DNA of 32,728 nt, from NCBI GenBank assembly GCA_029253325.1, contig JAQWZS010000230.1:1-32728 (forward strand). The letters run 5' to 3'. The position numbers and the translations under genes are program-made. The stretch is from Bacteroidia bacterium (GTDB lineage: Bacteria > Bacteroidota > Bacteroidia > NS11-12g > UBA9320). Every line of letters begins with the position of its first letter. Within the stretch, counting starts at the first letter, position 1. The notes beneath the pieces were generated by a model. That model was given only the letters and a program-made list of their open reading frames with translations, was not told where the DNA came from and did not search any database. Positions 17,076 to 24,267 of the stretch are shown here, piece after piece.

Positions 17076-18542
17076 ATGAATCATAATACTTTCAGTCTCA
17101 TATTACTTCTAATGGTATGTGGGATTATAACTGTCGATACTTTTGGACAATCTCAAGTTCAATCAAATTTTGTAAAAAATACAGATACTGTATTGGTCTA
17201 TTCGACTGCAAAAGATACAGATTTAAAGTTATCACTAGTCTCTAAACCTACTTTCAAACTAGCAAACCAACCTTTGGAAACAGAGGTGTCCATTTTTGTA
17301 AATCCTAACAAAACCTTTCAAACCTTTTTCGGTATAGGTGGGGCTATTACTGATGCTTCTTCAGAGGTTTTTGCGTGCTTACCCAAGTCTAAACAAGAAG
17401 AATTTTTAAAAGCATATTTTAGTGTTGATGATGGCATTGGTTATTCATTGGCTCGAACTCATATTCACAGTTGTGATTTTAGTAGAGAGAGTTATACCTA
17501 TGTGTCAGATAAAGATAAATTTTTAAAAACCTTTACTATTGACCATGACAAGAAATACCGTATTCCATTAATCAAGCGAGCTATAGCAATGGCTAATGGT
17601 CAATTGCCATTGTATGTAAGCCCTTGGAGTCCACCATCATTTATGAAGAGTAACAACAGTATGCTTCGTGGAGGTAAGTTATTGCCAGAGTATCGAGATG
17701 CTTGGGCTTTGTACTACGCTAAATTCATTAAAGCATACGAAAAAGAGAATGTTCCGATATGGGGGCTGACCATTCAAAACGAACCTATGGCTACGCAACG
17801 TTGGGAATCTTGTATTTACACCGCTGAGGAAGAAAGAGACTTTTTGAAAAATAATTTGGGACCTACACTAGAAAAAGAGGGATTAGGTGACAAAAAAATC
17901 ATTGTTTGGGACCATAATCGAGATTTGATTGTCAATCGTGCAAACACAATTTTTGATGATCCTGAAGCATCAAAATATGCTTGGGGTATCGGATTTCATT
18001 GGTATGAAACTTGGACAGGTGGAGATCCCATGTTTTCCAATTTAGGCAATGTCAATGAGTCTTATCCATCGAAAAATCTAGTATTTACTGAAGGATGCAA
18101 TGAGGGGTTTGATTCATCTAAGTATCAGTATTGGCCAAATGCTGAACGCTATGGTCGTTCGATGATTAATGATTTTAATAATGGGACAGTTGCTTGGACA
18201 GATTGGAACATACTTTTAGATGAAACTGGTGGACCAAATCATGTAATGAATTTATGTTTTGCTCCGATACATGCCAATACCCAAACAGGTGATTTAATCT
18301 ATACACCTAGTTACTATTATATCGGTCACTTTTCTAAATTTATCAGACCTGGAGCTAAACGAATGAGTACAGTATCTAGTAGAAGCATATTAGAAGCAAC
18401 TTCTTTTGTACATGATGATGGTCAAATGGTTACCGTGGTAATGAATCCTAAGGATGAAAAAATCAGATATCACTTGTACATAGATTCTATGTCAATATCA
18501 TCAGAGATATTGCCCCATTCAATGCAGACCATAGTGTATTAA
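17076..18542 (+). CDS. GH30 beta-glycosidase (probable glucan beta-1,6-glucosidase or glucosylceramidase-like)
   Basis: A 488-residue enzyme with signal peptide ~1-25 ('TFGQS'). Family signatures are 'FFGIGGAITDASSEVFA', 'LARTHIHSCDFS', 'LYVSPWSPPSFMKSN', the acid/base in 'LTIQNEPMATQRWESC' (Glu236) and the nucleophile in 'LVFTEGCNEG' (Glu339), plus a C-terminal beta domain ('FIRPGAKRMS', 'VTVVMNPKDEKI'). GH30 enzymes of PULs with GH3 partners often attack beta-1,6-glucan or the beta-1,6 branches of laminarin, which is the basis of the substrate guess here. No sorting domain is present, so it is probably periplasmic. It is the last gene of the operon; its stop lies 11 nt from the convergent rmuC stop. 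Confidence 0.92.
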   Translation: MNHNTFSLILLLMVCGIITVDTFGQSQVQSNFVKNTDTVLVYSTAKDTDLKLSLVSKPTFKLANQPLETEVSIFVNPNKTFQTFFGIGGAITDASSEVFACLPKSKQEEFLKAYFSVDDGIGYSLARTHIHSCDFSRESYTYVSDKDKFLKTFTIDHDKKYRIPLIKRAIAMANGQLPLYVSPWSPPSFMKSNNSMLRGGKLLPEYRDAWALYYAKFIKAYEKENVPIWGLTIQNEPMATQRWESCIYTAEEERDFLKNNLGPTLEKEGLGDKKIIVWDHNRDLIVNRANTIFDDPEASKYAWGIGFHWYETWTGGDPMFSNLGNVNESYPSKNLVFTEGCNEGFDSSKYQYWPNAERYGRSMINDFNNGTVAWTDWNILLDETGGPNHVMNLCFAPIHANTQTGDLIYTPSYYYIGHFSKFIRPGAKRMSTVSSRSILEATSFVHDDGQMVTVVMNPKDEKIRYHLYIDSMSISSEILPHSMQTIVY

Positions 18543-18553
18543 TTTAGAATTCT

Positions 18554-19888
18554 CTATAGTTCGATTCCTTCATCACTTTTCTCTGATGAATCTGGAAGTA
18601 TTGTTTCAGTTGTTGTAGAAGGTAGTTTTTCCACTTTTTTCAATTTGGACATCATCATTCTGGTTCGGGTGCCTACTAGGGTATCTAATTCTTTGTTTGC
18701 TTCATTAAGTTTTCTCTGAGCTTTATCCAGTACACCACCAAATTTCCCAAATTCTGTTTTTACAGCTCCTAAAATTTTCCAAACCTCACTACTTCGTTTT
18801 TGGATAGCAAGTGTCTTGAAGCCCATTTGAAGACTATTAAGCATGGCTGCTAGGGTAGTCGGGCCAGTAATAATGATTTTGTATTCTCGCTGCAATAAAG
18901 CTACCAAGTCTGGTTGACGTACTACTTCAGCAAACAAACCTTCTACAGGTAAAAACATAATACCAAAATCGGTAGTATTCGGTGGGTCGATGTATTTTTC
19001 CTGAATATCTCGAGCAAATTTTTTAATGCTTTGTACCAATGCTTTTTTAGACTCTAAAATTCCATCTTGATCGTTATTGTCATAAGCTTCTTGAAGCCTT
19101 ACATAGTTTTCTTGGGGAAATTTTGCATCCACTGGCAGATAGACCTCCTGACCATATTCGTCTTTGCCTGGCAGTTTGATCGCAAACTCTACATGATCAT
19201 TAGATCCTTGTTTGGTTTTAACATTGGCTTCATATTGTTCAGGTGCCATGATTTGTTCTAGGATATTGCCTAGTTGGATCTCTCCTAAAACTCCACGTGT
19301 TTTTACGTTGCCTAATACATTTTTTAAATCGCCAACGTCACTTGCTAGACTTTGCATTTCACCGAGTCCTTTTTGAACAGCCTCAAGTCGGTCACTTACA
19401 ATTTTAAATGATTGCCCCAGACGTTCTTCGAGTGTTTTATGAAGTTTTTCGTCTACGGTTTCTCGCATTTTTTCGAGTTTTTGTTCGGTCGATTTTACTA
19501 ATTCGTCTTGTTTTAGAGTCATCGAATCAAATTTCTCTTTTTGCAAATCATTGAATTCTTTGATATTTTGACTGAATCTTGTACTAAAATCTTTGAGTGA
19601 CTGATTGAGTTCCTGACGATTATCCTTAGCATTTTTATTCAATCCCTCACTAATTTGAGTTAGTTTGTCCTCTAATTTTTGGGTGAGTGTATTTAATGCG
19701 TCAGTAAGTTCTTTCCGATTTACCGTCAATGAAGAAGCTAACTCAATCCGATTTTCTTTCGATTCATTTTTTAATTCATTCCGAAATAGGTCAATTCCGT
19801 TAGAGTCTGTTTTTGAGTTGGTTTTAATCCATAGCAGAATCAGTAAGAATATGCAGATTGACGTAAATATGAGTTCAATTATTTCCAT
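18554..19888 (-). CDS. rmuC: DNA recombination protein RmuC
   Basis: A 444-residue protein. The N-terminal membrane anchor (~4-22, 'LIFTSICIFLLILLWI') is followed by a long coiled coil to ~190 and the RmuC core with 'NVKTRGVLGEIQLGNILEQI', 'EFAIKLPGK', 'LPVDAKFPQENY', 'TTDFGIMFLPVEGLFAEVV' and 'GPTTLAAMLNSLQMGF'. RmuC is a predicted nuclease-fold protein that limits inverted-repeat recombination in E. coli; its biochemical role is not settled. It lies 47 nt downstream of tsaC on the same strand. The C-terminal ~50 residues are charged and low in conservation. Confidence 0.93.
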   Translation of the reverse strand: MEIIELIFTSICIFLLILLWIKTNSKTDSNGIDLFRNELKNESKENRIELASSLTVNRKELTDALNTLTQKLEDKLTQISEGLNKNAKDNRQELNQSLKDFSTRFSQNIKEFNDLQKEKFDSMTLKQDELVKSTEQKLEKMRETVDEKLHKTLEERLGQSFKIVSDRLEAVQKGLGEMQSLASDVGDLKNVLGNVKTRGVLGEIQLGNILEQIMAPEQYEANVKTKQGSNDHVEFAIKLPGKDEYGQEVYLPVDAKFPQENYVRLQEAYDNNDQDGILESKKALVQSIKKFARDIQEKYIDPPNTTDFGIMFLPVEGLFAEVVRQPDLVALLQREYKIIITGPTTLAAMLNSLQMGFKTLAIQKRSSEVWKILGAVKTEFGKFGGVLDKAQRKLNEANKELDTLVGTRTRMMMSKLKKVEKLPSTTTETILPDSSEKSDEGIEL

Positions 19889-19935
19889 GATAATTATTTT
19901 ATCAATTTATTAAAACATTAATTAACATAAATTAT

Positions 19936-20883
19936 TTAATTACTTGCAGCCCTTTTCAATCGATCATCAATCGCTCTTCCAATTCCCTCGATTTTGATCG
20001 GCTCAATTAGGATGCAGTCCGTAGAATCTTGATCGGCCAATCGCATCATGGCAAAGAGTTGGTTGGCAATTTCGCTCAAGTTGTAATCCTTGGATAAAAA
20101 GTAAGAATATTTAGTTGGGGAATTACTCTGCTTTTCATAATAAAGGATAGAGCAGAGTTGTGTTGGGTTTTCTTTTAAGTATTCAGATATAGAATCTACA
20201 ATATACAAGGGTTTTTGGGTAGCATAATGCTTTTTTAGTTGTCCTGGTGTTTGTACTGTTTTTTCGGTAGATACTGAAATTTTAAGTCCGGTTTGTTTTA
20301 AAATAACTTCTTGGGATATTCCACCTTCACGAAGAATTTGAACCCGACCATTCTCGATGGATATGATGGTACTTTCAATTCCAACTTGGCATCTGCCTCC
20401 ATCGAGTATATAATCAATTTGATTGCCAATTCCATTTTTAACATGGTCAGCAGATGTAGGACTTACTGTATTTGAAATGTTGGCACTGGGTGCTGCCAAT
20501 GGAAAATTAATACGGTTTAATAATTCAAGGGTAAGGGGATGATTGGGAACTCTAAGTACGACTTGAGAAGACCCTGCAGTTACAACATCGGGAACGATAT
20601 TATTTTTAGGCAACAAAATACTCAATGAGCCCGGCCAAAAATGCTGAGCTATTTTCTCAGCTTCAATTGGAAAATGGGTTACATATCGTTTTGCTGCTTC
20701 CCAATTGGGCACATGTAATATCAAGGGATTAAAACTGGGCCTATTCTTGATGCGATAGATTTCAGCTATTGCATTTGGATCTAGAGCATTAGCAGCTAAA
20801 CCATACACAGTTTCAGTAGGAATGGCTACGAGTTTACCTTGGCTAAGTAAGTTAGCAGCTTTGGTAACATCTCTACCAATCAT
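19936..20883 (-). CDS. L-threonylcarbamoyladenylate synthase (TsaC/Sua5 family, with C-terminal Sua5 domain)
   Basis: A 315-residue protein with the YrdC-like fold: 'KLVAIPTETVYGLAANA' near residues 17-33, 'IYRIKNRPSFNPLILHV', 'FWPGSLSILL' and 'PLAAPSANISNTVSPTSADHV'. A further ~100 residues after ~205, starting 'TPGQLKKHYATQKPLYIV', form the Sua5 C-terminal domain, so this is the long form. It makes threonylcarbamoyl-AMP from threonine, bicarbonate and ATP for the t6A37 tRNA modification. The start codon overlaps the response-regulator stop by 4 nt (ATGA), implying translational coupling. rmuC follows. Confidence 0.94.
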   Translation of the reverse strand: MIGRDVTKAANLLSQGKLVAIPTETVYGLAANALDPNAIAEIYRIKNRPSFNPLILHVPNWEAAKRYVTHFPIEAEKIAQHFWPGSLSILLPKNNIVPDVVTAGSSQVVLRVPNHPLTLELLNRINFPLAAPSANISNTVSPTSADHVKNGIGNQIDYILDGGRCQVGIESTIISIENGRVQILREGGISQEVILKQTGLKISVSTEKTVQTPGQLKKHYATQKPLYIVDSISEYLKENPTQLCSILYYEKQSNSPTKYSYFLSKDYNLSEIANQLFAMMRLADQDSTDCILIEPIKIEGIGRAIDDRLKRAASN

Positions 20884-22244
20884 GTATTATTATTTCGCTT
20901 GAGATCAAATTTGTCAATTTTGTTATACAAATGGCTTCGCTGAATATCAATTTCGGCGGATGTTTTGGCGACATTCCAATTGTTCTTTTTCAGTTTTGCA
21001 TCGATGAACATCTTCTCAGCGTAGTCTTTAAAATCTTGAAAACGACTAAATTCATTAATAGCATCAATGGTTCCTGGTTTTTTCTTGCCGTTATTGGCAT
21101 ACAACTGAATGTCTTCTTCTGAAATTTTATCATCACAAAGGATAACTAACCGTTCGACGATATTACGAAGCTCACGGATGTTACCACTCCAGTAGATGTT
21201 TTTGAGTCCCTGCATAGCACCCGCAGTGATTTGTTTTTTATTGATGCCATTATCTTGACAGATGTCTTCCATGAATTTTTCGGCAAGAATAGGAATGTCT
21301 TCTACACGCTCATTAAGGGTAGGAATATGGACTACAATAACTGATATACGGTGATAAAGGTCTTCCCTAAAATTACCATCATCAATTTCTTGCATCAGGT
21401 CTTTGTTGGTAGCTGCAATAATTCGAACATCTACTTCAATGTCTTTTTCGCCACCAACACGAGTTATTTTGTTTTCTTGAAGAGCTCTAAGAACCTTAGC
21501 TTGAGCAGCTAGACTCATATCACCAATTTCATCTAAAAATAGGGTGCCACCTGACGCTTTTTCGAACTTTCCTAGCTTTTGTTTAATTGCAGAAGTAAAA
21601 GAACCTTTTTCATGACCAAATAATTCACTTTCAATAAGTTCCCCAGGAATTGCTGCACAATTCACTTCAATAATGGGTTTATCTGCTCGGTTGCTTTTTT
21701 CATGCATCCATCGAGCAACCAATTCTTTACCAGTCCCATTTTCGCCGGTAATTAAAACTCTTGCATCAGTAGGAGCTACCTTTTCGATAGTCTTTTTAAT
21801 TTTTTTGATGCTAGGAGAATCACCCAATATTTCACGAGTTTTAGTAATTTGACGTTTTAAAACTTTGGTTTCGATAACCAAGTTGTTTTTATCTACCGCA
21901 TTTCTTACTGTGATTAATAGTTTGTTAAGATCTGGTGGTTTATTAATGAAATCAAAAGCTCCTTTTTTAGTAGCTTCAATGGCAGTTTCCATGGTGCCAT
22001 GTCCAGATATCATGATGAATGGAAGTTCCGGAGCTATTGATTTTGCTTTTTCGAGTACTTCAATGCCATCAAGTTTTGGCATTTTAATGTCCGATAAAAC
22101 AGCATCATAATTAAATTTTTTAATTAATGCGATTGCTTTTTCGCCATCTTTTGCCTCTTCAATTTCATATCCTTCGTACTCCAATATTTCACGGAGGGTT
22201 TCTCTGATGCTTTGTTCGTCATCTACAATTAGTATTCGTGCCAT
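20880..22244 (-). CDS. sigma-54-dependent response regulator (NtrC/AtoC type)
   Basis: A 454-residue three-domain regulator. The receiver domain (1-120) has the acidic pair D8/D9, phosphoacceptor Asp52 ('LSDIKMP') and Lys102 ('INKPPD'). The AAA+ domain (~140-365) has Walker A 'GENGTGKE' (167-174), Walker B 'LFLDE' (235-239) and 'RALQENKITRVGG'. A Fis-type HTH lies at ~425-450 ('NWNVAKTSAEIDIQRSHLYNKI'). The sigma-54 contact loop reads GSFTSA (214-219) instead of the canonical GAFTGA. It should activate RpoN-dependent promoters on phosphorylation; neither the cognate kinase nor target promoters are in the window. The gene starts 32 nt after the 3' end of rnpB on the same strand and overlaps tsaC by 4 nt. 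Confidence 0.93.
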   Translation of the reverse strand: MARILIVDDEQSIRETLREILEYEGYEIEEAKDGEKAIALIKKFNYDAVLSDIKMPKLDGIEVLEKAKSIAPELPFIMISGHGTMETAIEATKKGAFDFINKPPDLNKLLITVRNAVDKNNLVIETKVLKRQITKTREILGDSPSIKKIKKTIEKVAPTDARVLITGENGTGKELVARWMHEKSNRADKPIIEVNCAAIPGELIESELFGHEKGSFTSAIKQKLGKFEKASGGTLFLDEIGDMSLAAQAKVLRALQENKITRVGGEKDIEVDVRIIAATNKDLMQEIDDGNFREDLYHRISVIVVHIPTLNERVEDIPILAEKFMEDICQDNGINKKQITAGAMQGLKNIYWSGNIRELRNIVERLVILCDDKISEEDIQLYANNGKKKPGTIDAINEFSRFQDFKDYAEKMFIDAKLKKNNWNVAKTSAEIDIQRSHLYNKIDKFDLKRNNNT

Positions 22245-22276
22245 GTGGTTTTAAGTCTTAATTTTTTATTCAAAAG

Positions 22277-22637
22277 TGGCAAAACTATAAGCCGGGTTCT
22301 GTCTCTTCGCCTATGCGAATGAGCTTATCATTTATCTATGCAACCTACCCTCTACAGCGATCAGAAAACTGATACTAGGACGAGTAGCCCTAAGTCTGTA
22401 GTTTACTTGGTTTTACAACATGCAAGGTTTGTACCGAATGAATATTACTATTCAAGCGTGTGAGCTCTTACCTCACTTTTTCACCCTTATTCGCCTAAGC
22501 AAACGGTTATTTTCTGTTACACTTGCTGTTATCTCAGTTTCTCAACCAAGACACCCTTTGTTTCCAAAGGTGCATTACTCTGTGTTGCCCGGACTTTCCT
22601 CAGATATGAAACATACCCGCGATAAGCCGTTTTGCCA
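22277..22637 (-). ncRNA. rnpB: RNase P RNA (class A)
   Basis: Read on the minus strand, the segment has the universal RNase P RNA blocks: 'GAGGAAAGTCCGGGC' near the 5' end, 'AGAGCTCACACG' internally, the 'GTAAACTACAG' region, and 'ACAGAACCCGGCTTATAG' at the 3' end. The 5' TGGCAAAAC (22629-22637) pairs perfectly with the 3' GTTTTGCCA (22277-22285) to form P1, which fixes both ends to within a few bases. The RNA is the catalytic subunit that removes tRNA 5' leaders. A -7-like element ends 4 nt upstream. No hairpin-plus-T-tract terminator is visible at the 3' end. Confidence 0.96.
22280..22287 (-). promoter_or_regulatory. possible -7 element of the response-regulator operon inside rnpB
   Basis: On the minus strand TAGTTTTG fits TAnnTTTG. 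It lies inside the P1 3' strand of rnpB and would start transcripts about 30 nt upstream of the ATG at 22244. The bases are constrained by the P1 helix, so the match may be chance. Confidence 0.22.
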
Positions 22638-22640
22638 TTA

Positions 22641-22648
22641 CAAATGTA
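22641..22648 (-). promoter_or_regulatory. -7 element of rnpB
   Basis: On the minus strand TACATTTG matches TAnnTTTG exactly, with its last base 4 nt upstream of the P1-defined RNase P RNA 5' end, the expected spacing. No clear -33 TTG is present. Confidence 0.55.
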
Positions 22649-22829
22649 TAGTTTTTTAAACGCTTATTTCACGCTAGGGTTATTCACGGAATATGAACAT
22701 GGTGATTCTTTAAGTTTAACAGGGATGTTGGTGCAGGTATCTAATCCACAACTACATAAAAACATGTTATTAAGATTGTATAGAACTAGACACACATTGG
22801 TTGTTTATTTGCAAGCATTAAGCGTATGA
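22644..22829 (+). CDS. small ORF (61 aa) overlapping the glmM start; uncertain
   Basis: The 188-nt gap between rnpB and glmM is open in one frame from ATG 22644 to TGA 22827-22829, and the stop overlaps the glmM ATG as ATGA. The product (beginning 'MYSFLNAYFTLGLF' and ending 'VVYLQALSV') has no motif I recognise. An internal ATG at 22725 would give 33 residues. The upstream ATG coincides with the rnpB promoter, so a message would have to start inside antisense rnpB. It may simply be leader sequence. If it is not coding, I see no other gene or hairpin in this gap. Confidence 0.27.
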   Translation: MYSFLNAYFTLGLFTEYEHGDSLSLTGMLVQVSNPQLHKNMLLRLYRTRHTLVVYLQALSV

Positions 22830-24205
22830 CGTTAATTAAATCAATATCGGGTATTCGTGGGACCATTGGAGGTACAGAGGATAATGCCTTGACTCCAATC
22901 GATATCGTAAAATATACAGCAGCTTATGCAGACTGTATTATTACTACTGAAAACAAAAAAGTTGTCGTGGGTAGAGATGCACGTATTTCTGGATTTATGG
23001 TCAATCAATTAGTGTGTGGAACATTGATTAGCAAAGGAATTGATGTAGTAGACTTAGACTTAAGTACTACACCAACGGTGGAGATGGCTGTTGTTAAAGA
23101 AAATGCAGCTGGTGGCATCATACTTACAGCAAGTCACAATCCAAAACAATGGAATGCACTGAAACTACTGAATAGCCAAGGTGAATTTATTTCAGAAGAA
23201 ATAGGTAATCAAATTATTAAGAAGGTTCAAGACGCTGATTTTGAGTTTAATGATGTTGATACACTGGGAAGCTACAAGTTAGAAAGTGGATATATCGATT
23301 GGCATATTGAGGAAATACTTAAATTATCATTGGTTGATAGCTCTGTTATTCGTAAGAAAAATTTTACCGTAGTGGTAGATGCAGTAAACTCTACAGGAGG
23401 AATAGCAGTACCCCAATTACTTAAAAAGTTGGGAGTAGCTAATGTGATCGAAATTTATTGTGATCCTACCGGGAAATTCCCGCATAATCCTGAACCTTTG
23501 CCAGAACATTTGACGGATTTATCTGCTGAAGTTGTTAGGAATAATGCAGATCTAGGAATAATTGTTGACCCAGATGTAGATCGTTTAGCCTTTGTAAATG
23601 AAAATGGTGATGTATTTGGAGAAGAATATACCCTGGTAGCCGTAGCAGATTATGTATTGAGTCAGAGCAAGGGAAATACAGTTTCTAATTTGTCCAGTAC
23701 CCGTGCTTTAAGAGATGTGACTGAAAAGCATGGCGGAATTTATCACGCTAGTGCAGTAGGAGAGGTCAATGTTGTGAAAATGATGAAAGAGACCAATGCC
23801 GTCATTGGTGGTGAAGGTAATGGTGGTATTATCCTACCAGAATTACATTATGGTAGAGATGCTCTTGTTGGAATTGCTTTGTTCTTGACTCATTTAGCTA
23901 AAAAAAATAGGCCCATTAGCCATCTTAAAGCTTCATATCCAAACTATATTATTAGTAAAAATAAGATTCAATTGACCTCTGAAATTGACGTTGATTTAAT
24001 TTTAGACCGTCTTAAAGAAAAATATAAAAATCAACCCATCAATACGGTGGATGGTGTTAAAATTGAGTTTGATATGGAATGGGTACACCTTCGTAAGTCA
24101 AACACCGAACCGATTATTAGAATATATGCTGAAGGTAACACTAAAAGTGTTGCTGATAGTTTGGTCAAAAAGATCAAATCTGATATTAAGGAACTCACTT
24201 CTTAG
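22826..24205 (+). CDS. glmM: phosphohexomutase, probable phosphoglucosamine mutase
   Basis: A 459-residue alpha-D-phosphohexomutase. The opening 'SISGIRGTIGG' is typical, the phospho-serine loop is 'TASHNPKQWN' (Ser103) and the Mg-binding loop is 'DPDVDR' (Asp248/250/252). The sugar-specificity loop reads 'GGEGNGG' (328-334) and the C-terminal phosphate site is 'RKSNTEPIIRIYAEG'. GlmM converts glucosamine-6-phosphate to glucosamine-1-phosphate for UDP-GlcNAc. The sugar loop differs from the GEQSGH of classical GlmM and GEMSGH of phosphomanno/glucomutases, so a phosphomanno- or phosphoglucomutase activity cannot be excluded. The ATG at 22826 follows rnpB on the opposite strand. Confidence 0.85.
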   Translation: MTLIKSISGIRGTIGGTEDNALTPIDIVKYTAAYADCIITTENKKVVVGRDARISGFMVNQLVCGTLISKGIDVVDLDLSTTPTVEMAVVKENAAGGIILTASHNPKQWNALKLLNSQGEFISEEIGNQIIKKVQDADFEFNDVDTLGSYKLESGYIDWHIEEILKLSLVDSSVIRKKNFTVVVDAVNSTGGIAVPQLLKKLGVANVIEIYCDPTGKFPHNPEPLPEHLTDLSAEVVRNNADLGIIVDPDVDRLAFVNENGDVFGEEYTLVAVADYVLSQSKGNTVSNLSSTRALRDVTEKHGGIYHASAVGEVNVVKMMKETNAVIGGEGNGGIILPELHYGRDALVGIALFLTHLAKKNRPISHLKASYPNYIISKNKIQLTSEIDVDLILDRLKEKYKNQPINTVDGVKIEFDMEWVHLRKSNTEPIIRIYAEGNTKSVADSLVKKIKSDIKELTS

Positions 24206-24211
24206 TTTTTC

Positions 24212-24255
24212 TTACTTATAGTTTTAAATACTATAAGTAAAAACTTATACTTATA
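24212..24255. repeat. AT-rich overlapping inverted repeats between glmM and the lectin-like gene
   Basis: TTACTTATAGT (24212-24222) and ACTATAAGTAA (24230-24240) form a perfect 11-bp stem with a 7-nt loop. TATAAGT (24232-24238) can instead pair with ACTTATA (24243-24249), giving a mutually exclusive hairpin. No T tract follows on either strand, so it is at best a weak terminator. Confidence 0.5.
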
Positions 24256-24259
24256 TTTG
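24252..24259 (+). promoter_or_regulatory. putative -7 element of the lectin-like gene
   Basis: TATATTTG matches TAnnTTTG and ends 8 nt before the TTG start at 24268, implying a leader of only a few bases. It overlaps the end of the repeat cluster at 24212-24255. Confidence 0.35.
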
Positions 24260-24267
24260 TTGCTAGC

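Noticed and set aside
17100..17125. Lipobox-like Cys15 in the GH30 signal peptide ('LLMVCG')
   Set aside because: The residue before Cys is Val rather than Ala, Gly or Ser, and a normal signal peptidase I site follows at 'TFGQS'.
22420..22659. 79-codon open frame on the plus strand
   Set aside because: It is antisense to the conserved core of RNase P RNA, whose constraints explain the lack of stops.
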